From NCBI GenBank assembly GCA_940337035.1, contig OW679195.1:172022015-172086014 (forward strand): a stretch of DNA of 64,000 bases, in the 5' to 3' direction. This document shows, in pieces, positions 36,700-51,330 of the stretch; within the stretch, counting starts at the first letter, position 1; every line of letters starts with the position of its first letter. Below the pieces are notes generated by a model, which saw only the letters and a program-made list of their open reading frames with translations, was not told where the DNA came from and searched no databases. The DNA comes from Agriotes lineatus (Eukaryota; Arthropoda; Insecta; Coleoptera; Elateridae). The translations under genes and the position numbers were made by a program.

Positions 36700-39600
36700 T
36701 GAATACGGATAAAATATATTAAAATGCAATGAAAAGTCCGCGGAAGTCACAAATGTTCTTGTTAAACGCTATCTTAATGCAAAAACGGCATGCAATTGCT
36801 AGGAAGGGGATAGAGATATTTCCTTTGTAATTCTCGTACTCACAAAATACCCCAGAAGTGCGCGTAAAGCTTTATATCGCCATGTGGTCATTTGCAGGTG
36901 CATAATCTAAAAAATACACACAAGACGAATATCTCAGGGCGTTATTTCGACAGCCAGCTGAACGAAATCGTTCATATAGTGCTGATGGATGCCATGAATA
37001 CGGATATTATATATTAAACTATAATGAAAAGTCCTCGGAAGTCTCAAATGCTCTTGTTAAAAGCTATAATAATTCAAATTCAGCATCCAATTGCTAGGAA
37101 GGGCATAGAGATATTTCCTTTGTAATTCTGAAACTCGTAAAATACACCAGAAGTGCACGTAAAGCTTAGTATTTCAATATGATAATCTGCAATTACATAA
37201 TCTGAAAAATACACACAAGACGAAAATCTCAGAGCGTTATTTCGACAGCCAGCTGTACTAAATCGTTCATATTCTGCCTGATGGGTGCCATGAATACGGA
37301 TAAAATATATTAAAATGCAATGAAAAGTCCGCGGAAGTCACAAATGTTCTTGTTAAACGCTATCTTAATGCAAAAACGGCATGCAATTGCTAGGAAGGGG
37401 ATAGAGATATTTCCTTTGTAATTCTGAAACTCGTAAAATACACCAGAAGTGCACGTAAAGCTTAGTATTTCCATATGATAATCTGCAATTACATAATCTG
37501 AAAAATACACACAAGACGAAAATCTCAGAGCGTTATTTCGACAGCCAGCTGTACTAAATCGTTCATATTCTGCCTGATGGGTGCCGTGAATACGGATAAA
37601 ATATATTAAAATGCAATGAAAAGTCCGCGGAAGTCACAAATGTTCTTGTTAAACGCTATCTTAATGCAAAAACGGCATGCAATTGCTAGGAAGGGGATAG
37701 AGATATTTCCTTTGTAATTCTCGTACTCACAAAATACCCCAGAAGTGCGCGTAAAGCTTTATATCGCCATGTGGTCATTTGCAGGTGCATAATCTAAAAA
37801 ATACACACAAGACGAATATCTCAGGGCGTTATTTCGACAGCCAGCTGAACGAAATCGTTCATATAGTGCTGATGGATGCCATGAATACGGATATTATATA
37901 TTAAACTATAATGAAAAGTCCTCGGAAGTCTCAAATGCTCTTGTTAAAAGCTATAATAATTCAAATTCAGCATCCAATTGCTAGGAAGGGCATAGAGATA
38001 TTTCCTTTGTAATTCTGAAACTCGTAAAATACACCAGAAGTGCACGTAAAGCTTAGTATTTCCATATGATAATCTGCAATTACATAATCTGAAAAATACA
38101 CACAAGACGAAAATCTCAGAGCGTTATTTCGACAGCCAGCTGTACTAAATCGTTCATATTCTGCCTGATGGGTGCCATGAATACGGATAAAATATATTAA
38201 AATGCAATGAAAAGTCCGCGGAAGTCACAAATGTTCTTGTTAAACGCTATCTTAATGCAAAAACGGCATGCAATTGCTTGGAAGGGGATAGAGATATTTC
38301 CTTTGTAATTCTCGTACTCACAAAATACCCCAGAAGTGCGCGTAAAGCTTTATATCGCCATGTGGTCATTTGCAGGTGCATAATCTAAAAAATACACACA
38401 AGACGAATATCTCAGGGCGTTATTTCGACAGCCAGCTGAACGAAATCGTTCATATAGTGCTGATGGATGCCATGAATACGGATATTATATATTAAACTAT
38501 AATGAAAAGTCCTCGGAAGTCTCAAATGCTCTTGTTAAAAGCTATAATAATTCAAATTCAGCATCCAATTGCTAGGAAGGGCATAGAGATATTTCCTTTG
38601 TAATTCTGAAACTCGTAAAATACACCAGAAGTGCACGTAAAGCTTAGTATTTCCATATGATAATCTGCAATTACATAATCTGAAAAATACACACAAGACG
38701 AAAATCTCAGAGCGTTATTTCGACAGCCAGCTGTACTAAATCGTTCATATTCTGCCTGATGGGTGCCATGAATACGGATAAAATATATTAAAATGCAATG
38801 AAAAGTCCGCGGAAGTCACAAATGTTCTTCTTAAACGCTATCTTAATGCAAAAACGGCATGCAATTGCTAGGAAGGGGATAGAGATATTTCCTTTGTAAT
38901 TCTCGTACTCACAAAATACCCCAGAAGTGCGCGTAAAGCTTTATATCGCCATGTGGTCATTTGCAGGTGCATAATCTAAAAAATACACACAAGGCGAATA
39001 TCTCAGGGCGTTATTTCGACAGCCAGCTGAACGAAATCGTTCATATAGTGCTGATGGATGCCATGTATACGGATATTATATATTAAACTATAATGAAAAG
39101 TCCTGCGAAGTCTCAAATGCTCTTGTTAAAAGCTATAATAATTCAAATTCAGCATCCAATTGCTAGGAAGGGCATAGAGATATTTCCTTTATAATTCTGA
39201 AACTCGTAAAATACACCAGAAGTGCACGTAAAGCTTAGTATTTCCATATGATAATCTGCAATTACATAATCTGAAAAATACACACAAGACGAAAATCTCA
39301 GAGCGTTATTTCGACAGCCAGCTGTACTAAATCGTTCATATTCTGCCTGATGGGTGCCATGAATACGGATAAAATATATTAAAATGAAATGAAAAGTCCG
39401 CGGAAGTCACAAATGTTCTTGTTAAACGCTATCTTAATGCAAAAACGGCATGCAATTGCTAGGAAGGGGATAGAGATCTTTCCTTTGTAATTCTCGTACT
39501 CACAAAATACCCCAGAAGTGCGCGTAAAGCTTTATATCGCCATGTGGTCATTTGCAGGTGCATAATCTAAGAAATACACACAAGACGAATATCTCAGGGC

Positions 39601-39900
39601 GTTATTTCGACAGCCAGCTGAACGAAATCGTTCATATAGTGCTGATGGATGCCATGAATACGGATATTATATATTAAACTATAATGAAAAGTCCTCGGAA
39701 GTCTCAAATGCTCTTGTTAAAAGCTATAATAATTCAAATTCAGCATCCAATTGCTAGGAAGGGCATAGAGATATTTCCTTTGTAATTCTGAAACTCGTAA
39801 AATACACCAGAAGTGCACGTAAAGCTTAGTATTTCCATATGATAATCTGCAATTACATAATCTAAAAAATACACACAAGACGAAAATCTCAGAGCGTAAT
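36700..39900. repeat. 591-bp A-B dimer HOR
   Basis: A regular A (296 bp) plus B (295 bp) dimer. The B monomers share GCTGAACGAAATCGTTC, AGTGCTGATGG (one C lost) and GGATATTATATATT; the A monomers share AAAAACGGCATGCAATTG. The GAACGAAATCG landmark lies at 36960, 37847, 38438, 39029 and 39620, giving spacings of 887, 591, 591 and 591; the first gap contains one extra A monomer. Copies are nearly identical, suggesting recent homogenisation. Confidence 0.9.
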
Positions 39901-41640
39901 TTCGACAGCCAGCTGTACTAAATCGTTCATATTCTGCTTGATGGGTGCCTTGAATACGGATAAAATATATTAAAATGTAATGAAAAATCCGCGGAAGTTA
40001 CAAATGTTCTTGTTAAACGCTATCTTAATGCAAATACGGCCTCCAATTGCTAGGAAGGGGATAGAGATATTTCCTTTGTAATTCTCGTACTCACAGAATA
40101 CCCCAGAAGTGCGCGTAAAGCTTTATATCGCCATGTGGTCATTTGCAGGTGCATAATCTAGAAAATACACACGAACATCTCAGGGCGTTATTTCGACAGC
40201 CAGCTGAACTAAATCATTCATATAGTGCCTGATGGATGCCATGAATACGGATAATATATATTAAACTATAATGAAAAATCCTCGGAAGTCTCAAATGCTC
40301 TTATTAAAAGCTATAATAATTCGAATTCAGCATCCAATTGCTAGGAAGGGCATAGAGATATTTCCTCTATAATTCTGAAACTCGTAAAATACACCAGAAG
40401 TGCACGTAAAGCTTAGTATTTCCATATGATAGACTGCAATTACATAATCTGAAAAATACACCCAAGACGAAAATCTCAGAGCGTGATTTCGACAGCCAGC
40501 TGTACTAAATCGTTCATATTCTGCTTGATGGGTGCCTTGAATACGGATAAAATATATTAAAATGTAATGAAAAATCCGCGGAAGTTACAAATGTTCTTGT
40601 TAAACGCTATCTTAATGCAAATACGGCCTCCAATTGCTAGGAAGGGGATAGAGATATTTCCTTTGTAATTCTCGTACTCACAGAATACCCCAGAAGTGCG
40701 CGTAAAGCTTTATATCGCCATGTGGTCATTTGCAGGTGCATAATCTAGAAAATACACACGAACATCTCAGGGCGTTATTTCGACAGCCAGCTGAACTAAA
40801 TCATTCATATAGTGCCTGATGGATGCCATGAATACGGATAATATATATTAAACTATAATGAAAAATCCTCGGAAGTCTCAAATGCTCTTGTTAAAAGCTA
40901 TAATAATTCAAATTCAGCATCCAATTGCTAGGAAGGACATAGAGATATTTCCTTTATAATTCTGAAACTCGTAAAATACACCAGAAGTGCACGTAAAGCT
41001 TAGTATTTCCATATGATAGTCTGCAATTACATAATCTGAAAAATACACACAAGACGAAAATCTCAGAGCGTAATTTCGACAGCCAGCTGTACTAAATCGT
41101 TCATATTCTGCTTGATGGGTGCCTTGAATACGGATAAAATATATTAAAATGTAATGAAAAATCCGCGGAAGTTACAAATGTTCTTGTTAAACGCTATCTT
41201 AATGCAAATACGGCCTCCAATTGCTAGGAAGGGGATAGAGATATTTCCTTTGTAATTCTCGTACTCACAGAATACCCCAGAAGTGCGCGTAAAGCTTTAT
41301 ATCGCCATGTGGTCATTTGCAGGTGCATAATCTAGAAAATACACACGAACATCTCAGGGCGTTATTTCGACAGCCAGCTGAACTAAATCATTCATATAGT
41401 GCCTGATGGCTGCCATGAATACGGATAATATATATTAAACTATAATGAAAAATCCTCGGAAGTCTCAAATGCTCTTGTTAAAAGCTATAATAATTCAAAT
41501 TCAGCATCCAATTGCTAGGAAGGGCATAGAGATATTTCCTTTATAATTCTGAAACTCGTAAAATACACCAGAAGTGCACGTAAAGCTTAGTATTTCCATA
41601 TGATAGTCTGCAATTACATAATCTGAAAAATACACACAAG
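39900..41640. repeat. 587-bp A-B dimer HOR
   Basis: Three A-type landmarks ATGGGTGCCTTGAATACGG at 39941, 40528 and 41115 are spaced 587 bp apart. The B partner here is the 5-bp-deleted subtype (ACACACGAACATC in place of ACACACAAGACGAACATC), which explains 587 instead of 591-592. The A monomers share ATCCGCGGAAGTTACAAATG and ACGGCCTCCAATTG. Confidence 0.87.
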
Positions 41641-44600
41641 ACGAAAATCTCAGAGCGTGATTTCGACAGCCAGCTGTACTAAATCGTTCATATTCTGCCT
41701 GATGGGTGCCATGAATACGGATAAAATATATTAAAATGTAATGAAAAATCCGCGGAAGTCACAAATGTTCTTGTTAAACGCTATCTTAATGCAAATACGA
41801 CATCCAATTGCTAGGAAGGGGATAGAGATATTTCCTTTGTAATTCTCGTACTCACAAAATACCCCAGAAGTGCGCGTAAAGCTTTATATCGCCATGTGGT
41901 CATTTGCAGGTGCATAATCTAAAAAATACACACAAGACGAATATCTCAGGGCGTTATTTCGACAGCCAGCTGAACTAAATCGTTCAAATAGTGCCTGATG
42001 GATGCCATGAATACGGATAATATATATTAAACTATAATGAAAAGTCCTCGGAAGTCTCAAATGCTCTTGTTAAAAGCTATAATAATTCAAATTCAGCATC
42101 CAATTGCTAGGAAGGGCATAGAGATATTTCCTTTATAATTCTGAAACTCGTAAAATACACCAGAAGTGCACGTAAAGCTTAGTATTTCCATATGATAATC
42201 TGCAATTACATAATCTGAAAAATACACACAAGACGAAAATCTCAGAGCGTTATTTCGACAGCCAGCTGTACTAAATCGTTCATATTCTGCCTGATGGGTG
42301 CCATGAATACGGATAAAATATATTAAAATGCAATGAAAAGTCCGCGGAAGTCACAAATGTTCTTGTTAAACGCTATTTTAATGCAAATACGGCATCCAAT
42401 TGCTAGGAAGGGGATAGAGATATTTCCTTTGTAATTCTCGTACTCACAAAATACCCCAGAAGTGCGCGTAAAGCTTTATATCGCCATGTGGTCATTTGCA
42501 GGTGCATAATCTAGAAAATACACACAAGACGAACATCTCAGGGCGTTATTTCGACAGCCAGCTGAACTAAATCGTTCATATAGTGCCTGATGGATGCCAT
42601 GAATACGGATAATATATATTAAACTATAATGAAAAGTCCTCCGAAGTCTCAAATGCTCTTGTTAAAAGCTATAATAATTCAAATTCAGCATCCAATTGCT
42701 AGGAAGGGCATAGAGATATTTCCTTTATAATTCTGAAACTCGTAAAATACACCAGAAGTGCACGTAAAGCTTAGTATTTCCATATGATAATCTGCAATTA
42801 CATAATCTGAAAAATACACACAAGACGAAAATCTCAGAGCGTTATTTCGACAGCCAGCTGTACTAAATCGTTCATATTCTGCCTGATGGGTGCCATGAAT
42901 ACGGATAAAATATATTAAAATGCAATGAAAAGTCCGCGGAAGTCACAAATGTTCTTGTTAAACGCTATCTTAATGCAAAAACGGCATCCAATTGCTAGGA
43001 AGAAGATAGAGATATTTCCTTTGTAATTCTCGTACTCACAAAATACCCCAGAAGTGCGCGTAAAGCTTTATATCGCCATGTGGTCATTTGCAGGTGCATA
43101 ATCTAAAAAATACACACAAGACGAATATCTCAGGGCGTTATTTCGACAGCCAGCTGAACGAAATCGTTCATATAGTGCTGATGGATGCCATGAATACGGA
43201 TAATATATATTAAACTATAATGAAAAGTCCTCGGAAGTCTCAAATGCTCTTGTTAAAAGCTATAATAATTCAAATTCAGCATCCAATTGCTAGGAAGGGC
43301 ATAGAGATATTTCCTTTGTAATTCTGAAACTCGTAAAATACACCAGAAGTGCACGTAAAGCTTAGTATTTCCATATGATAATCTGCAATTACATAATCTG
43401 AAAAATACACACAAGACGAAAATCTCAGAGCGTTATTTCGACAGCCAGCTGTACTAAATCGTTCATATTCTGCCTGATGGGTGCCATGAATACGGATAAG
43501 ATATATTAAAATGTAATGAAAAGTCCGCGGAAGTAGCAAATGTTCTTGTTAAACGCTATCTTAATGCAAATACAACCTCCAATTGCTAGGAAGGGGATAG
43601 AGATATTTCCTTTGTAATTCTCGTACTCACAGAATACCCCAGAAGTGCGCGTAAAGCTTTATATCACCATGTGGTCATTTGCAGGTGCATAATCTAAAAA
43701 ATACACACGAACATCTCAGGGCGTTATTTCGACAGCCAGCTGAACTAAATCGTTCATATAGTGCCTGATGGATGCCATGAATACGGATAATATATATTAA
43801 ACTATAATGAAAAGTCCTCCGAAGTCTCAAATGCTCTTGTTAAAAGCTATAATAATTCAAATTCAGCATCCAATTGCTAGGAAGGGCATAGAGATCTTTC
43901 CTTTATAATTCTGAAACTCGTAAAATACACCAGAAGTGCACGTAAAGCTTAGTATTTCCATATGATAATCTGCAATTACATAATCTGAAAAATACACACA
44001 AGACGAAAATCTCAGAGCGTTATTTCTACAGCCAGCTGTACTAAATCGTTCATATTCTGCCTGATGGGTGCCATGAATACGGATAAAATATATTAAAATG
44101 CAATGAAAAGTCCGCGGAAGTCACAAATGTTCTTGTTAAACGCTATCTTAATGCAAATACGGCATCCAATTGCTAGGAAGGGGATAGAGATATTTCCTTT
44201 GTAATTCTCGTACTCACAAAATACCCCAGAAGTGCGCGTAAAGCTTTATATCGCCATGTGGTCGTTTGCAGGTGCATAATTTAAAAAATACACACAAGAC
44301 GAACATCTCAGGGCGTTATTTCGACAGCCAGCAGAACTAAATCGTTCATATAGTGCCTGATGGATGCCATGAATACGGATAATATATATTAAACTATAAT
44401 TAAAAGTCCTCGGAAGCCTCAAATGCTCTTGTTAAAAGCTATAATAATTCAAATTCAGCATCCAATTGCTAGGAAGGGCATAGAGATATTTCCTTTATAA
44501 TTCTGAAACACGTAAAATACACCAGAAGTGCACGTAAAGCATAGTATTTCCATATGATAATCTGCAATTACATAATCTGAAAAATACACACAAGACGAAA

Positions 44601-45091
44601 ATCTCAGAGCGTTATTTCGACAGCCAGCTGTACTAAATCGTTCATATTCTGCCTGATGGGTGCCATGAATACGGATAAGATATATTAAAATGTAATGAAA
44701 AGTCCGCGGAAGTAGCAAATGTTCTTGTTAAACGCTATCTTAATGCAAATACAACCTCCAATTGCTAGGAAGGGGATAGAGATATTTCCTTTGTAATTCT
44801 CGTACTCACAGAATACCCCAGAAGTGCGCGTAAAGCTTTATATCACCATGTGGTCATTTGCAGGTGCATAATCTAAAAAATACACACGAACATCTCAGGG
44901 CGTTATTTCGACAGCCAGCTGAACTAAATCGTTCATATAGTGCCTGATGGATGCCATGAATACGGATAATATATATTAAACTATAATGAAAAGTCCTCCG
45001 AAGTCTCAAATGCTCTTGTTAAAAGCTATAATAATTCAAATTCAGCATCCAATTGCTAGGAAGGGCATAGAGATCTTTCCTTTATAATTCT

Positions 45092-47459
45092 GAAACTCGT
45101 AAAATACACCAGAAGTGCACGTAAAGCTTAGTATTTCCATATGATAATCTGCAATTACATAATCTGAAAAATACACACAAGACGAAAATCTCAGAGCGTT
45201 ATTTCTAATGCCAGCTGTACTAAATCGTTCATATTCTGCCTGATGGGTGCCATGAATACGGATAAAATATATTAAAATGAAATGAAAAGTCCGCGGAAGT
45301 CACAAATGTTCTTGTTAAACGCTATCTTAATGCAAATACGGCATCCAATTGCTAGGAAGGGGATAGAGATATTTCCTTTATAATTCTGAAACTCGTAAAA
45401 TACACCAGAAGTGCACGTAAAGCTTAGTATTTCCATATGATAATCTGCAATTACATAATCTGAAAAATACACACAAGACGAAAATCTCAGAGCGTTATTT
45501 CTAATGCCAGCTGTACTAAATCGTTCATATTCTGCCTGATGGGTGCCATGAATACGGATAAAATATATTAAAATGAAATGAAAAGTCCGCGGAAGTCACA
45601 AATGTTCTTGTTAAACGCTATCTTAATGCAAATACGGCATCCAATTGCTAGGAAGGGCATAGAGATCTTTCCTTTATAATTCTGAAACTCGTAAAATACA
45701 CCAGAAGTGCACGTAAAGCTTAGTATTTCCATATGATAATCTGCAATTACATAATCTGAAAAATACACACAAGACGAAAATCTCAGAGCGTTATTTCTAA
45801 TGCCAGCTGTACTAAATCGTTCATATTCTGCCTGATGGGTGCCATGAATACGGATAAAATATATTAAAATGAAATGAAAAGTCCGCGGAAGTCACAAATG
45901 TTCTTGTTAAACGCTATCTTAATGCAAATACGGCATCCAATTGCTAGGAAGGGCATAGAGATCTTTCCTTTATAATTCTGAAACTCGTAAAATACACCAG
46001 AAGTGCACGTAAAGCTTAGTATTTCCATATGATAATCTGCAATTACATAATCTGAAAAATACACACAAGACGAAAATCTCAGAGCGTTATTTCTAATGCC
46101 AGCTGTACTAAATCGTTCATATTCTGCCTGATGGGTGCCATGAATACGGATAAAATATATTAAAATGAAATGAAAAGTCCGCGGAAGTCACAAATGTTCT
46201 TGTTAAACGCTATCTTAATGCAAATACGGCATCCAATTGCTAGGAAGGGCATAGAGATCTTTCCTTTATAATTCTGAAACTCGTAAAATACACCAGAAGT
46301 GCACGTAAAGCTTAGTATTTCCATATGATAATCTGCAATTACATAATCTGAAAAATACACACAAGACGAAAATCTCAGAGCGTTATTTCTAATGCCAGCT
46401 GTACTAAATCGTTCATATTCTGCCTGATGGGTGCCATGAATACGGATAAAATATATTAAAATGAAATGAAAAGTCCGCGGAAGTCACAAATGTTCTTGTT
46501 AAACGCTATCTTAATGCAAATACGGCATCCAATTGCTAGGAAGGGCATAGAGATCTTTCCTTTATAATTCTGAAACTCGTAAAATACACCAGAAGTGCAC
46601 GTAAAGCTTAGTATTTCCATATGATAATCTGCAATTACATAATCTGAAAAATACACACAAGACGAAAATCTCAGAGCGTTATTTCTAATGCCAGCTGTAC
46701 TAAATCGTTCATATTCTGCCTGATGGGTGCCATGAATACGGATAAAATATATTAAAATGAAATGAAAAGTCCGCGGAAGTCACAAATGTTCTTGTTAAAC
46801 GCTATCTTAATGCAAATACGGCATCCAATTGCTAGGAAGGGGATAGAGATATTTCCTTTATAATTCTGAAACTCGTAAAATACACCAGAAGTGCACGTAA
46901 AGCTTAGTATTTCCATATGATAATCTGCAATTACATAATCTGAAAAATACACACAAGACGAAAATCTCAGAGCGTTATTTCTAATGCCAGCTGTACTAAA
47001 TCGTTCATATTCTGCCTGATGGGTGCCATGAATACGGATAAAATATATTAAAATGAAATGAAAAGTCCGCGGAAGTCACAAATGTTCTTGTTAAACGCTA
47101 TCTTAATGCAAATACGGCATCCAATTGCTAGGAAGGGCATAGAGATCTTTCCTTTATAATTCTGAAACTCGTAAAATACACCAGAAGTGCACGTAAAGCT
47201 TAGTATTTCCATATGATAATCTGCAATTACATAATCTGAAAAATACACACAAGACGAAAATCTCAGAGCGTTATTTCGACAGCCAGCTGTACTAAATCGT
47301 TCATATTCTGCCTGATGGGTGCCATGAATACGGATAAGATATATTAAAATGTAATGAAAAGTCCGCGGAAGTAGCAAATGTTCTTGTTAAACGCTATCTT
47401 AATGCAAATACAACCTCCAATTGCTAGGAAGGGGATAGAGATATTTCCTTTGTAATTCT
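45092..47459. repeat. Run of eight A monomers, perfect 296-bp period
   Basis: Starts at 45092, 45388, 45684, 45980, 46276, 46572, 46868 and 47164, each exactly 296 bp apart, with no B monomer. Seven carry the private variant TTTCTAATGCCAGCTG in place of TTTCGACAGCCAGCTG; the eighth has the normal form. A further copy of the variant follows near 47863. At monomer ends, GGGCATAGAGATCTTTCC is found in most and GGGGATAGAGATATTTCC in the first and sixth. The near-identity and constant length point to very recent local amplification, or to assembly expansion or collapse at a hard region. Confidence 0.92.
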
Positions 47460-48069
47460 CGTACTCACAGAATACCCCAGAAGTGCGCGTAAAGCTTTAT
47501 ATCACCATGTGGTCATTTGCAGGTGCATAATCTAAAAAATACACACGAACATCTCAGGGCGTTATTTCGACAGCCAGCTGAACTAAATCGTTCATATAGT
47601 GCCTGATGGATGCCATGAATACGGATAATATATATTAAACTATAATGAAAAGTCCTCCGAAGTCTCAAATGCTCTTGTTAAAAGCTATAATAATTCAAAT
47701 TCAGCATCCAATTGCTAGGAAGGGCATAGAGATCTTTCCTTTATAATTCTGAAACTCGTAAAATACACCAGAAGTGCACGTAAAGCTTAGTATTTCCATA
47801 TGATAATCTGCAATTACATAATCTGAAAAATACACACAAGACAAAAATCTCAGAGCGTTATTTCTAATGCCAGCTGTACTAAATCGTTCATATTCTGCCT
47901 GATGGGTGCCATGAATACGGATAAAATATATTAAAATGAAATGAAAAGTCCGCGGAAGTCACAAATGTTCTTGTTAAACGCTATCTTAATGCAAATACGG
48001 CATCCAATTGCTAGGAAGGGGATAGAGATATTTCCTTTGTAATTCTCGTACTCACAAAATACCCCAGAA

Positions 48070-50010
48070 GTGCGCGTAAAGCTTTATATCGCCATGTGGT
48101 CGTTTGCAGATGCATAATTTAAAAAATACACACAAGACGAAATCGCAGGGCGTTATTTCGACAGCCAGCAGAACTAAATCGTTCATATAGTGCCTGATGG
48201 ATGCCATGAATACGGATAATATATATTAAACTATAATTAAAAGTCCTCGGAAGCCTCAAATGCTCTTGTTAAAAGCTATAATAATTCAAATTCAGCATCC
48301 AATTGCTAGGAAGGGCATAGAGATATTTCCTTTATAATTCTGAAACTCGTAAAATACACCAGAAGTGCACGTAAAGCTTAGTATTTCCATATGATAATCT
48401 GCAATTACATAATCTGAAAAATACATACAAGACGAAAATCTCAGAGCGTTATTTCGACAGCCAGCTGTACTAAATCGTTGATATTCTGCCTGATGGGTGC
48501 CATGAATACGGATAAGATATATTAAAATGTAATGAAAAGTCCGCGGAAGTAGCAAATGTTCTTGTTAAACGCTATCTTAATGCAAATACAACCTCCAATT
48601 GCTAGGAAGGGGATAGAGATATTTCCTTTGTAATTCTCGTACTCACAGAATACCCCAGAAGTGCGCGTAAAGCTTTATATCACCATGTGGTCATTTGCAG
48701 GTGCATAATCTAAAAAATACACACGAACATCTCAGGGCGTTATTTCGACAGCCAGCTGAACTAAATCGTTCATATAGTGCCTGATGGATGCCATGAATAC
48801 GGATAATATATATTAAACTATAATGAAAAGTCCTCCGAAGTCTCAAATGCTCTTGTTAAAAGCTATAATAATTCAAATTCAGCATCCAATTGCTAGGAAG
48901 GGCATAGAGATATTTCCTTTATAATTCTGAAACTCGTAAAATACACCAGAAGTGCACGTAAAGCTTAGTATTTCCATATGATAATCTGCAATTACATAAT
49001 CTGAAAAATACACACAAGACGAAAATCTCAGAGCGTTATTTCGACAGCCAGCTGTACTAAATCGTTCATATTCTGCCTGATGGGTGCCATGAATACGGAT
49101 AAAATATATTAAAATGCAATGAAAAGTCCGCGGAAGTCACAAATGTTCTTGTTAAACGCTATCTTAATGCAAAAACGGCATGCAATTGCTAGGAAGGGGA
49201 TAGAGATATTTCCTTTGTAATTCTCGTACTCACAAAATACCCCAGAAGTGCGCGTAAAGCTTTATATCGCCATGTGGTCATTTGCAGGTGCATAATCTAA
49301 AAAATACACACAAGACGAATATCTCAGGGCGTTATTTCGACAGCCATCTGTACGAAATCGTTCATATAGTGCTGATGGATGCCATGAATAAGGATATTAT
49401 ATATTAAACTATAATGAAAAGTCCTCGGAAGTCTCAAATGCTCTTGTTAAAAGCTATAATAATTCAAATTCAGCATCCAATTGCTAGGAAGGGCATATAG
49501 ATATTTCCTTTGTAATTCTGAAACTCGTAAAATACACCAGAAGTGCACGTAAAGCTTAGTATTTCCATATGATAATCTGCAATTACATAATCTGAAAAAT
49601 ACACACAAGACGAAAATCTCAGAGCGTTATTTCGACAGCCAGCTGTACTAAATCGTTCATATTCTGCCTGATGGGTGCCATGAATACGGATAAAATATAT
49701 TAAAATGCAATGAAAAGTCCGCGGAAGTCACAAATGTTCTTGTTAAACGCTATCTTAATGCAAAAACGGCATGCAATTGCTAGGAAGGGGATAGAGATAT
49801 TTCCTTTGTAATTCTGAAACTCGTAAAATACACCAGAAGTGCACGTAAAGCTTAGTATTTCCATATGATAATCTGCAATTACATAATCTGAAAAATACAC
49901 ACAAGACGAAAATCTCAGAGCGTTATTTCGACAGCCAGCTGTACTAAATCGTTCATATTCTGCCTGATGGGTGCCATGAATACGGATAAAATATATTAAA
50001 ATGCAATGAA
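48070..50010. repeat. Segmental duplication, first copy (partner 54.85-56.8 kb)
   Basis: Matches 54.85-56.8 kb at offsets of 6774-6775 bp. Markers: CGTTTGCAGATGC (48101/54875), CGTTGATATTCTGCC (near 48476/55251), GCCATCTGTACGAAATCG (near 49344/56119) and GAATAAGGATATTAT (near 49386/56161). Here the A run that follows has two monomers (49520-50111); the partner has four. Confidence 0.85.
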
Positions 50011-50149
50011 AAGTCCGCGGAAGTCACAAATGTTCTTGTTAAACGCTATCTTAATGCAAAAACGGCATGCAATTGCTAGGAAGGGGATAGAGATATTTCC
50101 TTTGTAATTCTCGTACTCACAAAATACCCCAGAAGTGCGCGTAAAGCTT

Positions 50150-51330
50150 TATATCGCCATGTGGTCATTTGCAGGTGCATAATCTAGAAAATACACACGA
50201 ATATCTCAGGGCGTTATTTCGACAGACAGCTGAACTAAATCATTCATATAGTGCCTGATGGATGCCATGAATACGGATAATATATATTAAACTATAATGA
50301 AAAATCCTCGGAAGTCTCAAATGCTCTTGTTAAAAGCTATAATAATTCAAATTCAGCATCCAATTGCTAGGAAGGGCATAGAGATATTTCCTTTATAATT
50401 CTGAAACTCGTAAAATACACCAGAAGTGCACGTAAAGCTTAGTATTTCCATATGATAATCTGCAATTACATAATCTGAAAAATACACACAAGACGAAAAT
50501 CTCAGAGCATTATTTCGACAGCCAGCTGTACTAAATCGTTCATATTCTGCCTGATGGGTGCCATGAATACGGATAAGATATATTAAAATGTAATGAAAAG
50601 TCCGCGGAAGTAGCAAATGTTCTTGTTAAACGCTATCTTAATGCAAATACAACCTCCAATTGCTAGGAAGGGGATAGAGATATTTCCTTTGTAATTCTCG
50701 TACTCACAGAATACCCCAGAAGTGCGCGTAAAGCTTTATATCACCATGTGGTCATTTGCAGGTGCATAATCTAAAAAATACACACGAACATCTCAGGGCG
50801 TTATTTCGACAGCCAGCTGAACTAAATCGTTCATATAGTGCCTGATGGATGCCATGAATACGGATAATATATATTAAACTATAATGAAAAGTCCTCCGAA
50901 GTCTCAAATGCTCTTGTTAAAAGCTATAATAATTCAAATTCAGCATCCAATTGCTAGGAAGGGCATAGAGATATTTCCTTTATAATTCTGAAACTCGTAA
51001 AATACACCAGAAGTGCACGTAAAGCTTAGTATTTCCATATGATAATCTGCAATTACATAATCTGAAAAATACACACAAGACGAAAATCTCAGAGCGTTAT
51101 TTCGACAGCCAGCTGTACTAAATCGTTCATATTCTGCCTGATGGGTGCCATGAATACGGATAAAATATATTAAAATGCAATGAAAAGTCCGCGGAAGTCA
51201 CAAATGTTCTTGTTAAACGCTATCTTAATGCAAAAACGGCATCCAATTGCTAGGAAGGGGATAGAGATATTTCCTTTGTAATTCTCGTACTCACAAAATA
51301 CCCCAGAAGTGCGCGTAAAGCTTTATATCG
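50150..51330. repeat. Segmental duplication (partner 53.69-54.87 kb, offset 3535 bp)
   Basis: Shared rare marker CTCAGAGCATTATTTCG at 50501 and 54036, plus CACACGAATATCTC upstream of it, at an offset of 3535 bp, about 12 monomers. The match ends near 51.33/54.87 kb, where the second copy switches to the CGTTTGCAGATGC variant. Confidence 0.8.
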
